A stretch of DNA of 63,320 nt from Opitutales bacterium (GTDB lineage Bacteria; Verrucomicrobiota; Verrucomicrobiia; Opitutales; Oceanipulchritudinaceae), in NCBI GenBank assembly GCA_007133065.1, contig SLNJ01000005.1:1-63320 (forward strand). Reading direction: 5' to 3'. The translations under genes were made by a program, and so were the position numbers. This document shows, piece after piece, positions 26,517-36,948 of this stretch. The notes beneath the pieces are model-generated. The model had not been told where the DNA came from. It did no database searches and saw only the letters and a list, made by a program, of their open reading frames with translations. The first letter of the stretch is position 1. Each line of letters starts with the position of its first letter.

Positions 26517-27028
26517 GGCATCAGGTCTTTTGGATCGATGGGTGACGACTCATTTTCCCCTTCTCCCTTGTCCTTGCCGCCGATGGCAATACCGGCCACC
26601 TTGTAGTAGTTGTACCCGTGGTACTTTCCTTCTCCGTCGATGAGCAGGTCCTCCTTTTCGTAAACCATGTTCTGACGATTGTATTCCGCCATTTCAAAAT
26701 CCGGAACGAGCTGAATAGCGTAGGTCGGACAAGCCTCCTCGCAGTATCCGCAGTAGATGCACCGGGAGAAGTTGATGCGGAAGAAGTCGGGATAGCGCCG
26801 TCCGTTCTCGTCTTCGGTTGCGTCAAGGGCGATACACTCGACCGGACACGCCGCCGCGCACAGGTAGCAGGCGACACAGCGTTCCCCGCCGTCCGGATCG
26901 CGCGAAAGGATGATTCGACCGCGGTAGCGCGGTGCGAGGTATGCCTTCTCTTCCGGGTACTGGATGGTGAACCGCTTCCGGAAGAGATGAAGGAAGACGA
27001 GCCATAGACTCTTGATCAGGCTAAGCAT
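26513..27028 (-). CDS. nuoI: NADH-quinone oxidoreductase subunit I, 2x[4Fe-4S]
   Basis: 171 residues from ATG 27028, which gives the usual N-terminal amphipathic helix ([22 protein letters not shown]). Two ferredoxin-type motifs, C-x2-C-x2-C-x3-CP ([12 protein letters not shown] and [12 protein letters not shown]), hold clusters N6a and N6b, which pass electrons from NuoG towards NuoB. A GTG at 27136 would add 36 residues with no family resemblance. The 191-base gap to nuoH upstream is unusual for this operon. Confidence 0.94.
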   Translation of the reverse strand: MLSLIKSLWLVFLHLFRKRFTIQYPEEKAYLAPRYRGRIILSRDPDGGERCVACYLCAAACPVECIALDATEDENGRRYPDFFRINFSRCIYCGYCEEACPTYAIQLVPDFEMAEYNRQNMVYEKEDLLIDGEGKYHGYNYYKVAGIAIGGKDKGEGENESSPIDPKDLMP

Positions 27029-27219
27029 GGGCGAGCAAGCGGTTGAATGTTTAAAAGGCGCGGCCCGTTGATCGAAACTGGGATCGAACGCGTTCGCATA
27101 TGACGGCTTCGCAACTTCCAGCCAGACCCGGGGCACCGGACCGGAGGGCGTCCGGCACAGCGTGTCTCGCCTTCAGGCTGAATCGAATCTTTCGGGTTGG
27201 CGTCATGGCGATCACCGGG
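27029..27219 (-). other. 191-base gap inside the nuo operon (nuoH/nuoI), holding a 51-codon open frame
   Basis: The largest gap in the operon. On the minus strand an ATG at 27206 opens a frame that runs to TAA at 27053-27051, 51 residues, Arg-rich, starting 14 bases after the nuoH stop. There is no ribosome site and no recognisable motif, so it may be noise; a GTG at 27136 in another frame would extend nuoI. No terminator or promoter is evident. Confidence 0.3.
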
Positions 27220-28179
27220 TCAGTCGGCGCGGATCAAAACGAGCGCTCCGGTTGCGATGAGGTTGATGAGGGCGAGGGGAAGGAGGTATTTCCATCCCCA
27301 CGAGAGCATTTGGTCGAAGCGCGGTCGCGGGATTGCGGCGCGCATCAGGATGAAGAAGAGGATGAAGGCGAACGTCTTGAAGCAGAAGACCAACGGAGCC
27401 GGAATCCATGCGGGGCCGAGCCATCCCCCGAAAAACAGGGTGACGATCATCGCCGCGATGAGCGTGAGCCCGATGTACTCGCCGACAAAGAAGATGCCGA
27501 ATTTCATGCTCGAATACTCGGTGTGAAACCCGGCAACGAGTTCGCTCTCCGCTTCGGGAAGGTCGAACGGAAGTCGGTGCGTCTCAGCCAGGCCGGCGAG
27601 CAGGAAGATGACAAACCCGAGGAACTGGGGGAGGACGAACCACATCCCGCGCTGGGCTTCCACGATTTCGCTGAGGTTGAGGGAACCGGCCAGGATCACG
27701 ACGCCCATGAGGGAGAGTCCCATAAACACCTCATAGCTGAACATCTGGGCGGCCATCCGCAGGCCGCCGATCAGGGCGTACTTGCTGTTGGAAGCCCAGC
27801 CGGCGAGCACGGTGCTGTAGATTCCGAGCGATGAGAACGCGAGGAAGAACAGAATCCCGATGTTGAGGTCGAGCACCACCATCCCGGGACCGACGGGCAC
27901 GATTGTGAATCCGACCAGCGCCGTGAGCAGGATGATCGCGGGAGCGATGACGTAGAGGGGGCGATCGGCGAACGGCGGGATCCAGTCCTCCTTGGTGAAA
28001 ATCTTGATCACATCGGCGACGATAATGAAGAGGCCGAGGGGCCCCGCGCGGTTCGGGCCGAGCCGATCCTGCAGGAGAGCGAGCAGACGCCGTTCCACCC
28101 AGATTAACACCGCCGCTACGTGCAGCAGGGTGAAGAGAATCCCGAGCGTTACAGCGAGCGTTTGCAGGGTGGGGTTCAT
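27220..28179 (-). CDS. nuoH: NADH-quinone oxidoreductase subunit H
   Basis: 319 residues, about eight helices. It forms the quinone-entry chamber with NuoB and NuoD. It has the conserved cytoplasmic loop segments WVERRLLALLQDRLGPNRAGP and LPEAESELVAGFHTEYSSMKFGIFFVGEY with the invariant acidic residues. ATG 28179 lies 4 bases after the nuoG stop, with no ribosome site, suggesting coupling to nuoG. Confidence 0.96.
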   Translation of the reverse strand: MNPTLQTLAVTLGILFTLLHVAAVLIWVERRLLALLQDRLGPNRAGPLGLFIIVADVIKIFTKEDWIPPFADRPLYVIAPAIILLTALVGFTIVPVGPGMVVLDLNIGILFFLAFSSLGIYSTVLAGWASNSKYALIGGLRMAAQMFSYEVFMGLSLMGVVILAGSLNLSEIVEAQRGMWFVLPQFLGFVIFLLAGLAETHRLPFDLPEAESELVAGFHTEYSSMKFGIFFVGEYIGLTLIAAMIVTLFFGGWLGPAWIPAPLVFCFKTFAFILFFILMRAAIPRPRFDQMLSWGWKYLLPLALINLIATGALVLIRAD

Positions 28180-28183
28180 CGTG

Positions 28184-30895
28184 TCACGTCACAACGGATG
28201 CACGGGCGGGAAGATGAGGGACGGACCATCCCGGCATGCCCGCGGGAATGCCGCAGAGGCCGGGAGGAAGCTTCGGGTCGAGCCGCACCGGAGCCGAGAC
28301 TCTGAGTTCTCCGATGAGGAGATTCAGTGAATCCCCCGAGTCGAGGCCGTGGTGTTCGGCGTCCGTCGGCGCGAGCGCGACGTATGGTTTCGGTATGCGT
28401 TCGGCGACGGCGGGTGCCCGAGCGCTTAATTCGTCCGAACCGAAGACCTCATAACAGGGAACGGCAAGCAGGGTCTGGTCGTCGTCTGGGACCGGCGCTG
28501 GAATTGCGGTTGACGGGCGTTCGTTCGGTCCGTTTCCGGGGATGAGTCGTGCACCCGGATCACCGCCGCGTGCGGGGCCGGCGACTTCCGACTGGAACTT
28601 GTTGAGCGCTTGCGAGGAGTTCCATCCCGGCGACCAGTAATGGCTGACCAGCGCGGCGGGCGGTTGTCCGGAGTGCCCTTCCATCGTGAAGCTCAACGGT
28701 GAATCGGAATCCTCTGGAGGTTTCGGCTCGTGGACTGAGAGATGGGAGAGGATGCTTGTGCGTCCGCTGAACCTGCGCGGGGCGCGGGGGAACCGCTGTC
28801 CGTTTGCTCGAAAGGCGGCATCGGGCGCGGCATCACGAGCCGGGGCGAGCTCCGGACAGTCGCGTGCGAGCGCCGTCAGCACACGGTCGAGGCGGTCCCA
28901 TTCGTTCTGCTTGCTGGTGCCGGTTTCGGCGGCGATCCGTCCGATCCACCTCCAGGCTTCCAGGACGTCGCCGGCCGGGGGAAGCGGTTGGAAGAATCGT
29001 TGAGCCCGACCCTCGTGATTGACAAACGTGCCGTCGCTCTCTGCGAAACTGCCGGCGGGCAGAACCACATCGGCACGGTTTGTGGTGGCCGTTGCAATGG
29101 AGTCGAGAGCGATGATCCGGCGCGCCTTGCTGATGATGCGATCGGTGGCCGGTGCGGGAAGGCGGCGATAGATGTCGTTTTCGAGGATGACCAGCGTGTC
29201 CACCTCGCCCGATTCCAGTTGTTGTTCGAGGGTCTCGAGCGGAGCGCCTTCAAGCATTGCATCCCCTATTGTATTCGCTTCCGGAGCGACGGCGAGGAAG
29301 CTGCTCCCGCCGCTTCCGGTTCGGCGCAGGGCGTGGACGGTTGCTGCGGCCGCGGCGATGATCGCGGGCGAGCGCAGGGCGGTTCCGGATACCACCATGG
29401 GGCGATCAGCCTCCTTGAGGGCGCGTGCGATGCGGGAGGCCAGATCGGAAGCGGAATCATCGAGATCGGTGACCGCGGGGGATTGCGGATCAATGGCATG
29501 GGCGACCGCGAACCCGAGTCGGGCGATTTCATCGGGTGCCGCGCGGTGGGTTCCCGCGGCCAGATCATCCAAGCGGGTGCTCGCGGGCCAGGCGATGAAG
29601 AGCGGTCCCTTGCGGTCCTGGACGAAATCGCGAATGGCGCGGTCGTGCCAACGGGGAATACGGGAACCGGCATCCGCCCGGATCGGTTCGTTGCGCACGG
29701 ATTGGCGCAGGGCGAGGGCGAGCCGCGGCGCCGTGTTGTTCGGGTCTTCACCGAGGATTAGGACGGCGTCGGCGCGTTCAGCGTCGCGCAGCGAGCCCGG
29801 ACCGTCGGGCGCGTTGCGCATCGCCTCCAGCAGGGCGGTTGTCGCATCGTGCTCGATTCGAGGGAGACCCGATGAGAAGCGGCCGGAACCGACGAGATTC
29901 CGCAGCGCGTAGTTCGATTCCAACGACGCCCGGGGCGATCCGATGCCCGCCACTCCCGTAGCCTCGGAAAAGATTTCGCGAATGCGCTTCATCGCCTCTG
30001 CCGGCTCTGCGACCGTCTCGACATCCCGTTCGCGGTCCGGGTGGAGCAGGGGCCGGCGCAGCCGGTCGGCAGCGTCGGTGAAGGTGTATCCGAAGCGGCC
30101 CCGGTCGCAGAGGAAGTACCCGTTGATGTCATGATGATATCGGTTGAGGATTCGCCGAACCGACCCGTAGCGTGTCGAGGCGATGGTGTTGCACCCGACG
30201 GCGCAGTGGGAGCAGACGGAGGGGCTGGAGACCATGTCCCATTTGCGGCTGTAGTGGTGCTTCAGGGTTTTGTCGGTGAAGACACCGGTCGGGCAGATCT
30301 CGACGAGGTTGCCGCTGAACTCGTTTTCGAGAATGCCTTCCTCGTGTCGGCCGAAATAGACATGATTGTGGGCGGCCATCGCAACCAGATCGCTGCCTCC
30401 TGCGTAGTCCCCGTAAAATCGCACGCATCGATAGCACTGGATGCAGCGGTTCATCTCATGATTGATGAAGGGACCGAGATACTGATTGCGAAAGGTGCGC
30501 TTCGGGAATCGAAAACGCCGTTTGCAATGGCCGGTCATAACGGTCATGTCCTGGAGGTGGCACTCGCCCCCCTCGTCGCAAACCGGGCAATCGTGCGGGT
30601 GGTTGGACATCAGCCATTCGATGACTTCAGCGCGGAACTCCGCTGCTTCCGGTTCGACGATCGAGCAACGCAATCCGTCCGCCACCGGAACCATGCATGC
30701 CATGACGATCTGCCCGGTGGTGTCCTCTTCGTCGCGGTATTGCCGCACGGCGCACTGGCGGCAGGCGCCGACCGAGCCGAGGGCCGGGTGCCAGCAGAAA
30801 TAGGGAAGGTCGAAGCCGAGGGTCAGCGCGGCCTGCAGGAGGTTCGCGGACGGATCTGCTTCGTAGGATTGGCCGTCAATGGTGATGGTTGCCAT
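28184..30895 (-). CDS. nuoG: NADH-quinone oxidoreductase subunit G
   Basis: 903 residues from ATG 30895 (MATITIDGQSYEA). N-terminal [2Fe-2S] ferredoxin domain (C-x10-C-x2-C, about residues 34-48), then the His/Cys site HPHDCPVCDEGGECHLQ for cluster N5, the CIQCYRC...CPTG [4Fe-4S] site, and a further CSHCAVGC site that fits an N7-type cluster. A long molybdopterin-oxidoreductase-like domain follows, probably without cofactor. This subunit conducts electrons from NuoEF to NuoI. The start overlaps the nuoF end by 20 bases. The C-terminal half is variable and rich in Pro, Ala and Asp. Confidence 0.95.
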   Translation of the reverse strand: MATITIDGQSYEADPSANLLQAALTLGFDLPYFCWHPALGSVGACRQCAVRQYRDEEDTTGQIVMACMVPVADGLRCSIVEPEAAEFRAEVIEWLMSNHPHDCPVCDEGGECHLQDMTVMTGHCKRRFRFPKRTFRNQYLGPFINHEMNRCIQCYRCVRFYGDYAGGSDLVAMAAHNHVYFGRHEEGILENEFSGNLVEICPTGVFTDKTLKHHYSRKWDMVSSPSVCSHCAVGCNTIASTRYGSVRRILNRYHHDINGYFLCDRGRFGYTFTDAADRLRRPLLHPDRERDVETVAEPAEAMKRIREIFSEATGVAGIGSPRASLESNYALRNLVGSGRFSSGLPRIEHDATTALLEAMRNAPDGPGSLRDAERADAVLILGEDPNNTAPRLALALRQSVRNEPIRADAGSRIPRWHDRAIRDFVQDRKGPLFIAWPASTRLDDLAAGTHRAAPDEIARLGFAVAHAIDPQSPAVTDLDDSASDLASRIARALKEADRPMVVSGTALRSPAIIAAAAATVHALRRTGSGGSSFLAVAPEANTIGDAMLEGAPLETLEQQLESGEVDTLVILENDIYRRLPAPATDRIISKARRIIALDSIATATTNRADVVLPAGSFAESDGTFVNHEGRAQRFFQPLPPAGDVLEAWRWIGRIAAETGTSKQNEWDRLDRVLTALARDCPELAPARDAAPDAAFRANGQRFPRAPRRFSGRTSILSHLSVHEPKPPEDSDSPLSFTMEGHSGQPPAALVSHYWSPGWNSSQALNKFQSEVAGPARGGDPGARLIPGNGPNERPSTAIPAPVPDDDQTLLAVPCYEVFGSDELSARAPAVAERIPKPYVALAPTDAEHHGLDSGDSLNLLIGELRVSAPVRLDPKLPPGLCGIPAGMPGWSVPHLPARASVVT

Positions 30896-32189
30896 TGCTG
30901 TTCCCGGTTTGGTGATTGTTGTAGGGACAACGGCCGTCGGCGATGTGGCGGCGGAAGTCATCGTCAAAGTATTTGAGCGCGCTCTGGAGCGGTTCCATGG
31001 CCCCGGGTGCAAACGCGCAAAAAGTGCGTCCCGGACCGAGGTGGCGGGTGTGCATGTGCAGGAGTTCGATGTCATCGGGTCGGCCCCGCCCCGCCTCGAT
31101 GGCGGCCAGCGTCTTCTGAATCCATGGAATGCCATCGCGGCACGGCGTGCACCACCCGCACGACTCCTGGGCGAAGAATCGCTCCAGGTTGTGAACCATG
31201 CCGACCGGACAGGTTCGGTCGTCGAGCACGATCATGGTCCCGGTGCCGAGGCGGCTGCCGGCTTTTTGTACCGACTCAAAGTCGAGGGGGATATCGAGGT
31301 GTTCCTCTACAAGAAAATCGGTGGATGCGCCGCCGGGAATCACGCCGCGAAAACGGTATCCCCCGCGCATCCCGCCGGCATGTCCTTCGATTACCTCGCG
31401 CAGGGGAGTTCCCATCGGAAGCTCCCAGAGGCCCGGATTTTTGACCCGTCCGCTCACTCCAAAAATTTTCGTGCCACCGTCGCTCGTCAGACTGAGCTGG
31501 CGAAACCATTTGGATCCCTTTGAGACAATGTGAGGAACACAGCAGAGGGTTTCGACGTTGTTGACGATCGTCGGCTTGCCGAAGAGGCCCACCACGGGAG
31601 GGAACGGGGGTTTCGCGCGGGGAACCGCGCGCCGTCCTTCCAGCGCGTTGAGCAGGGCGGTTTCCTCGCCGCAAATATACCGTCCTGCGCTGGTGTGCAG
31701 GTGGATGTCGCAGGAGAACGCACTCCCGAACACCGAGTCCCCGAGATAACCCGCCTCGCGGGCCTCCGCGAGCGCGCGGCGCAACGCCTCAGCAGAGCGG
31801 TGGTACTCGTCGCGCAGAAATATATATCCGATCTCCGCCTGAATCGCGTGGGCGGCGATGATCATGCCCTCGATCAGCTGGTGCGGGTTCCCCTCCATCA
31901 GGTATCGGTCCTTGAAGGTGCCCGGTTCCATTTCGTCGGCGTTGCAGATGAGGTACCGGGGACGCGGGGCGTCGTCGCCCGCAGGGACGAAGCCCCACTT
32001 CATGCCGGTCAGAAATCCGGCGCCGCCGCGCCCCTTCAGTCCGGAGTCCTCGACCGTCTTTATAACCTCCCGGGGGGGCATGTCGCACACGGCGCGCCGG
32101 GCGGCCTCATAGCCACCGGCGTGCTCGTAGGCCTCCCGTGCGAGCGGGCCTTCTCTGAGGTCGATCAATTCTGTGAGCGGGCGTTCCAT
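30876..32189 (-). CDS. nuoF: NADH-quinone oxidoreductase subunit F (NADH/FMN site)
   Basis: 437 residues. It binds NADH, FMN and cluster N3. The glycine-rich NADH/FMN loop KGRGGAGFLTGMKW, the AGRYICGEETALLNALEG segment, and the C-terminal SCGWCTPCRDG plus a later Cys (RTFCAF) for the [4Fe-4S] cluster are all present. The last residues are Asn/His-rich and end in three His, encoded by bases shared with the start of nuoG. It follows nuoE by 68 bases. Confidence 0.96.
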   Translation of the reverse strand: MERPLTELIDLREGPLAREAYEHAGGYEAARRAVCDMPPREVIKTVEDSGLKGRGGAGFLTGMKWGFVPAGDDAPRPRYLICNADEMEPGTFKDRYLMEGNPHQLIEGMIIAAHAIQAEIGYIFLRDEYHRSAEALRRALAEAREAGYLGDSVFGSAFSCDIHLHTSAGRYICGEETALLNALEGRRAVPRAKPPFPPVVGLFGKPTIVNNVETLCCVPHIVSKGSKWFRQLSLTSDGGTKIFGVSGRVKNPGLWELPMGTPLREVIEGHAGGMRGGYRFRGVIPGGASTDFLVEEHLDIPLDFESVQKAGSRLGTGTMIVLDDRTCPVGMVHNLERFFAQESCGWCTPCRDGIPWIQKTLAAIEAGRGRPDDIELLHMHTRHLGPGRTFCAFAPGAMEPLQSALKYFDDDFRRHIADGRCPYNNHQTGNSNGNHHH

Positions 32190-32257
32190 GGCGAACGGTC
32201 AATCCGGATCGCGGTCAGCGTGCGGGGTCGCTCTGCAGTTGTGTCGGTGTCGGGGCG

Positions 32258-32722
32258 TCATGTGTATCGTTCGAGGAGCGCTTCCACATTGTCGGGAGTC
32301 AGATCGCCGTGAAGGTCCTTGTCGACCAGCATGGCGGGCGCGTGATCGCATGCGCCGAGACACGGGATTGGCAGGAGCGTAAATCGCTCGTCGTCCGTCG
32401 TCTCTCCCGGTTTGATTCCAAGGATCTCGCACAATCGGTCCTGAACAGCATCGCATCCGAGAACCCAACAGCTGACGCTGTCGCAGACATGGATCACGTG
32501 GCGGCCGACTTTGCGACGATAGATGAGGTTGTAGAAAGTTGCGACGCTGTCGACCTGGTGCGGGCTCATGCCGAGGAACTCGCCGACGTCCCGCACGGCT
32601 TCGTCGGAGACCCATCCGTGGTGCTTCTGCACGATCTTCAAGGCTTCGATGCAGAGCGCCTGGCGCCGTTCGTAGTGCGGCAATTCGGCTTCGATCTCTC
32701 GTTTTTCCTCTTCGCTGAGCAT
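32258..32722 (-). CDS. nuoE: NADH-quinone oxidoreductase subunit E, [2Fe-2S] thioredoxin-like
   Basis: 154 residues. An N-terminal helical bundle (RRQALCIEALKIVQKHHGWV) is followed by the thioredoxin-like fold with the cluster N1a ligands C-D-S-V-S-C and C-L-G-A-C. It partners NuoF in the NADH dehydrogenase module. ATG 32722 starts the family N-terminus; the gap of 39 bases to nuoCD shows no promoter. Confidence 0.95.
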   Translation of the reverse strand: MLSEEEKREIEAELPHYERRQALCIEALKIVQKHHGWVSDEAVRDVGEFLGMSPHQVDSVATFYNLIYRRKVGRHVIHVCDSVSCWVLGCDAVQDRLCEILGIKPGETTDDERFTLLPIPCLGACDHAPAMLVDKDLHGDLTPDNVEALLERYT

Positions 32723-32761
32723 GGGGTCGGGTTAGTTGGTGTTGAATCGGTGCATGGGTGA

Positions 32762-34492
32762 TCAGCGGTCGATGTCAGCGAGTACGAAATCGGTGGCGGC
32801 GATGATGGCGAGGAGGTCGGGGATCATGTGACCACGGGTGATCGGTGGGATGAACTGCATGGCGGGGAATGAGGCGGTGCGGATACGGACGCGGTAGGGG
32901 ATGGTGCTCTTCTCGCTGGTGACGTAATAGCTGTAGAGCCCCTTGGTGCCCTCCACGCATCCGGACGCTTCGCCGGCGGGGATTACGGGCCCCCAGCTTA
33001 CACTGAGGAAGTGTGTGATCAGGGTTTCGATGTCGTGCATGGTGCCGTCCTTCGGCGGCGGCGTGGTCAGCGGGTGGTCCGCTTTCACCGGACCTTCCGG
33101 CATATGGTCGAGACACTGGCGAATGATTCGCAAACTCTGGCGGATCTCCTCGACCCGCACGATTCCGCGATCATAGCAGTCGCCGTTATGGGCTGTCGGT
33201 ACCTCGAACTCGAACTGTTCGTAACCCGAGTAGGGACGGATCTTCCGAAGATCCCATGGAAGGCCCGTCGCCCGGAGACCGGGGCCGGTGACACCCCATT
33301 CCACGGCTTCTTCGGTATTGTATTTGCCAATACCTTTGGTGCGGGCCTTGAGAATCCGGTTGCCCATAACCATCGAATCGTATTCGCGCAAAACTTTCGG
33401 CATATGGTTGAGGAAGTCGCGTACCAGTTTTTCCCATCCTGCGGGAAGGTCGGCCGCCACCCCTCCGATGCGAAACCAGTTCGGATGCATGCGGGCGCCG
33501 CAGATCGCCTCGATGATCCCGAAGAGCCGTTCCCGGTCGTTGAACATGTAGAAGACGGGCGACATTTGGCCGATATCCTGGGCGTAGGTGCCGTACCACA
33601 CCAAATGGTTCGAGATGCGAAAGAGCTCACAGAGCATGACCCGAATCACCTGGGCGCGCTCGGGGACGCGGATCCCTGCGAGTTGCTCGACCGCGAGCAG
33701 GTAGGGGAGGTTGTTCATCACCCCGCCGAGGTAATCCACGCGGTCGGTGTACGGGATGTAGGTGTGCCACGATTGGCGTTCCCCCATCTTTTCCGCGCCC
33801 CGGTGGTGGTAGCCGATGTCCGGCACCGTATCGACGATCTCCTCTCCGTCGAGTTGAAGGACGAACCGGATCACCCCATGCGTTCCGGGATGTTGCGGGC
33901 CGATATTGAGAAACATGAAGTCGGCCTCGTCGCTCTGGCGAGCCATTCCCCATTCCTCCGGCCGGAATTGCAGGGCGACCTCTTCCTCGATATGCCGGTC
34001 TTCCGGCATGCTGAACGGGCCCATCTCGGTGGCCCGCGCCGGGTGGTCCTTGCGCAGCGGATGTCCCTGCCATGTCGGCGGCATGAGGATGCGCCGGAGG
34101 TTGGGGTGACCCTCGAAGCGGATTCCGAACATGTCCCAGACCTCCCGCTCATACCAGTTGGCAGCCGGCCAGATCCCGGTTGCTGTGGGAACGGATGGGA
34201 CGTCTTCAGGCAGCGCCACTTTGAGACGGAGTTCGCGGGCCCCCTCAAGAGCGAAAAGATGGTAGACCACGGTGAAGGCGTCACTCGGGCTGTCGCCGTG
34301 ATCCTGGCGCACGCGTTCGTCGATGGCCGTCAAATCGTAGAGCATCGGAAATCGCGGACTGGCTTCCGATTTCAGGAAACGGAGTATCGTGGGAACCTGC
34401 CCGGCGGAGATCCAGAACGTGGGAATGCCGTCACAGGTGTCTTGAATCACCGCGGCATCCGCTCCGAAGCGGGTGCGCAGCTCCGTCAGCAT
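32762..34492 (-). CDS. nuoCD: NADH-quinone oxidoreductase subunit C/D fusion
   Basis: 576 residues. NuoC occupies about residues 1-165 (30-kDa subunit signature [22 protein letters not shown]). NuoD occupies about 180-576 ([24 protein letters not shown]), a 49-kDa homologue that lines the quinone site. The fusion is found in several lineages, including E. coli. There is no frameshift or stop at the junction (a linker rich in Glu/Arg near 165-185), so it is a real fused gene. The C-terminus ends in the family's DxV-x-ADIDR. Confidence 0.96.
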   Translation of the reverse strand: MLTELRTRFGADAAVIQDTCDGIPTFWISAGQVPTILRFLKSEASPRFPMLYDLTAIDERVRQDHGDSPSDAFTVVYHLFALEGARELRLKVALPEDVPSVPTATGIWPAANWYEREVWDMFGIRFEGHPNLRRILMPPTWQGHPLRKDHPARATEMGPFSMPEDRHIEEEVALQFRPEEWGMARQSDEADFMFLNIGPQHPGTHGVIRFVLQLDGEEIVDTVPDIGYHHRGAEKMGERQSWHTYIPYTDRVDYLGGVMNNLPYLLAVEQLAGIRVPERAQVIRVMLCELFRISNHLVWYGTYAQDIGQMSPVFYMFNDRERLFGIIEAICGARMHPNWFRIGGVAADLPAGWEKLVRDFLNHMPKVLREYDSMVMGNRILKARTKGIGKYNTEEAVEWGVTGPGLRATGLPWDLRKIRPYSGYEQFEFEVPTAHNGDCYDRGIVRVEEIRQSLRIIRQCLDHMPEGPVKADHPLTTPPPKDGTMHDIETLITHFLSVSWGPVIPAGEASGCVEGTKGLYSYYVTSEKSTIPYRVRIRTASFPAMQFIPPITRGHMIPDLLAIIAATDFVLADIDR

Positions 34493-34578
34493 GGGACCCA
34501 GGGGATTGGTTGCGGGATAACAATCATGGAAACAGGTTGGAGGCGGTTGTATGCGGTGATCAGAAGCAGGTTTGGCGT

Positions 34579-35217
34579 TCAGGATTCGGTGGGCGGGCGG
34601 AGCCGGGTCATGCGCATGCGTTCCTCGCGCCGGCGATCGCGCTGGGAGTCGCGGCCGTGTTGTTCGACCCCTTGCGGACCGATCACCCAGCTCAGGGGCC
34701 GTTTTTCCTTTCCCACCGCGTTGTGCAGGAGCACGACCCCGTGGAGAAAGGCGTCGGGACGTGGAGGGCAGCCGGGGACGTAGACGTCGACCGGCAGGAT
34801 TTTATCGACGCCCTGGACCACGCTGTAGATGTCGTACATCCCCCCGGAATTGGCGCAGGATCCCATCGAGATGACCCAGCGCGGCTCCATCATCTGTTCG
34901 TAGAGGCGGCGAATGACCGGCGCCATCTTGATGAATGGGGTACCGGCAATCACCATAACGTCGGCCTGGCGCGGTGATCCACGCAAGACTTCGGCGCCAA
35001 AGCGGGCGATGTCGTACTTGCTCGTGACGGAGGTCGCCATCTCGACAAAGCAGCAGGAGAGGCCGAAGTTGAACGGCCAGATCGAATTCTTTCGCCCCCA
35101 GGCGACGAGGTCCTGGATGCGGGAAAAAGCGAGGATTTTTCCCACAACATCATCGTAGGAACCGCTGTCGGATCTCGCGGCTGTCGGACTCTTTGCGGGT
35201 TTCAGGGACCAGGACAT
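34579..35217 (-). CDS. nuoB: NADH-quinone oxidoreductase subunit B, [4Fe-4S] cluster N2
   Basis: 212 residues from ATG 35217; a TTG two codons earlier (35223) is less likely. It carries N2, the cluster that reduces quinone. Ligands: the tandem Cys of [10 protein letters not shown], the Cys of [13 protein letters not shown] and the Cys of [10 protein letters not shown]. The N-terminal ~20 and the Arg-rich C-terminal ~30 residues extend beyond the conserved core. It starts 10 bases after nuoA. Confidence 0.96.
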   Translation of the reverse strand: MSWSLKPAKSPTAARSDSGSYDDVVGKILAFSRIQDLVAWGRKNSIWPFNFGLSCCFVEMATSVTSKYDIARFGAEVLRGSPRQADVMVIAGTPFIKMAPVIRRLYEQMMEPRWVISMGSCANSGGMYDIYSVVQGVDKILPVDVYVPGCPPRPDAFLHGVVLLHNAVGKEKRPLSWVIGPQGVEQHGRDSQRDRRREERMRMTRLRPPTES

Positions 35218-35227
35218 AGTCAATAAC

Positions 35228-35635
35228 TCACGGGGCGGGGCGGACGGCTGTCTCGCGGGGAGCGGGGGAGCGGCGTGAGATCCAATCCAGACTGCCCATG
35301 CGCCACTCGTAGATCAATCCGACTGCGAGAATCGCAGTAAATACCATCGCACCCCAGAACCCCGTCCAGCCGAGTTCGTGAATAGCAATCGCCCATGCGA
35401 AAATGAAGACGAGTTCCAGGTCGAAGATGACAAACAGGATCGCAATCAGGAAGAACTTGATCGAAAAGCGCAGCCGGGCGCTGCCCGTCGGGGCGATTCC
35501 GGATTCATACGGCTCGCCGGTAACGCGGTCGCGGTGGCGTTCGCCCAGCAGGTGCGACAGCAACAATTGACCCACGATGACGACGAGCACGGCGCCGACA
35601 TATACGAGAAACGGCCAGTATTGTGTTCCTTCCAT
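35228..35635 (-). CDS. nuoA: NADH-quinone oxidoreductase subunit A
   Basis: 135 residues, three helices. First gene of the operon. It has the conserved loop [35 protein letters not shown] with the acidic residues at the quinone-channel side of the membrane arm. The hydrophilic tail is Arg/Pro-rich. ATG 35635 has no Shine-Dalgarno. A candidate promoter lies about 150 bases upstream. Confidence 0.95.
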   Translation of the reverse strand: MEGTQYWPFLVYVGAVLVVIVGQLLLSHLLGERHRDRVTGEPYESGIAPTGSARLRFSIKFFLIAILFVIFDLELVFIFAWAIAIHELGWTGFWGAMVFTAILAVGLIYEWRMGSLDWISRRSPAPRETAVRPAP

Positions 35636-35689
35636 GGCGATAGGGCTTTGGGCGATTCGCCTGACTTCCCGGAGGTGCTGGACTGTCGT

Positions 35690-35708
35690 CCTCTCCGCGA
35701 GGGAGAGG
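35690..35708 (-). promoter_or_regulatory. Leader hairpin ahead of nuoA
   Basis: CCTCTCC and GGAGAGG form a perfect 7-bp stem around a 5-base loop, within the presumed 5' UTR of the nuo transcript, about 55 bases before the nuoA start. There is no T-run behind it, so it is probably a UTR stem rather than an attenuator. Confidence 0.35.
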
Positions 35709-35785
35709 AGAGGAAGCGAGCTTCCCCGCGTGCGGATTGCCGGGCTGAGGTGAAAATCGGACTACAGCGATCCGCGTTGGGCTGG

Positions 35786-35815
35786 ACTATAGGAAACCGG
35801 AGGAGCGTTATGCAA
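35786..35815 (-). promoter_or_regulatory. nuoA: Candidate promoter of the nuo operon
   Basis: On the minus strand TTGCAT (35815-35810) and TATAGT (35791-35786) stand 18 bases apart, 4-5 of 6 matches each to the sigma-70 boxes. Transcription would begin near 35779, leaving a leader of about 145 bases. It sits just past the terminator that closes fba, where the operon promoter is expected. Confidence 0.5.
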
Positions 35816-35860
35816 GGAAAACTTATCCAAGGCAGTAAATTATCTCATATTGCGTCTGCC

Positions 35861-35902
35861 AAAAAAAAAGAGCCCGGGGGATTGCTCCCCGGGCTCTTTT
35901 TT
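35861..35902. terminator. Strong Rho-independent terminator, two-way
   Basis: The stem GAGCCCGGGG (35870-35879) pairs exactly with CCCCGGGCTC (35887-35896) around a 7-base loop, flanked by nine A on the left and a run of six T on the right. Read on the minus strand it ends fba (stop at 35920) with a U9 tail. Read on the plus strand it would also terminate. It insulates fba from the nuo promoter. Confidence 0.9.
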
Positions 35903-35919
35903 CGCGAACGCGAACCCGA

Positions 35920-36948
<1,029 letters not shown>

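Noticed and set aside
30041..30976. Plus-strand open frame across the start of nuoG
   Set aside because: Opposes the Fe-S ligand motifs of nuoG; no motif of its own.
33011..34783. 590-codon open frame antisense to nuoCD and nuoB
   Set aside because: Covers fully conserved complex I sequence on the other strand; no family resemblance, no ribosome site.
35799..35817. GGAGGAGCGTTATG on the plus strand, a perfect ribosome site plus ATG
   Set aside because: The frame it opens runs through the terminator and the end of fba in antisense; it overlaps the better-supported minus-strand nuo promoter. Taken as chance.
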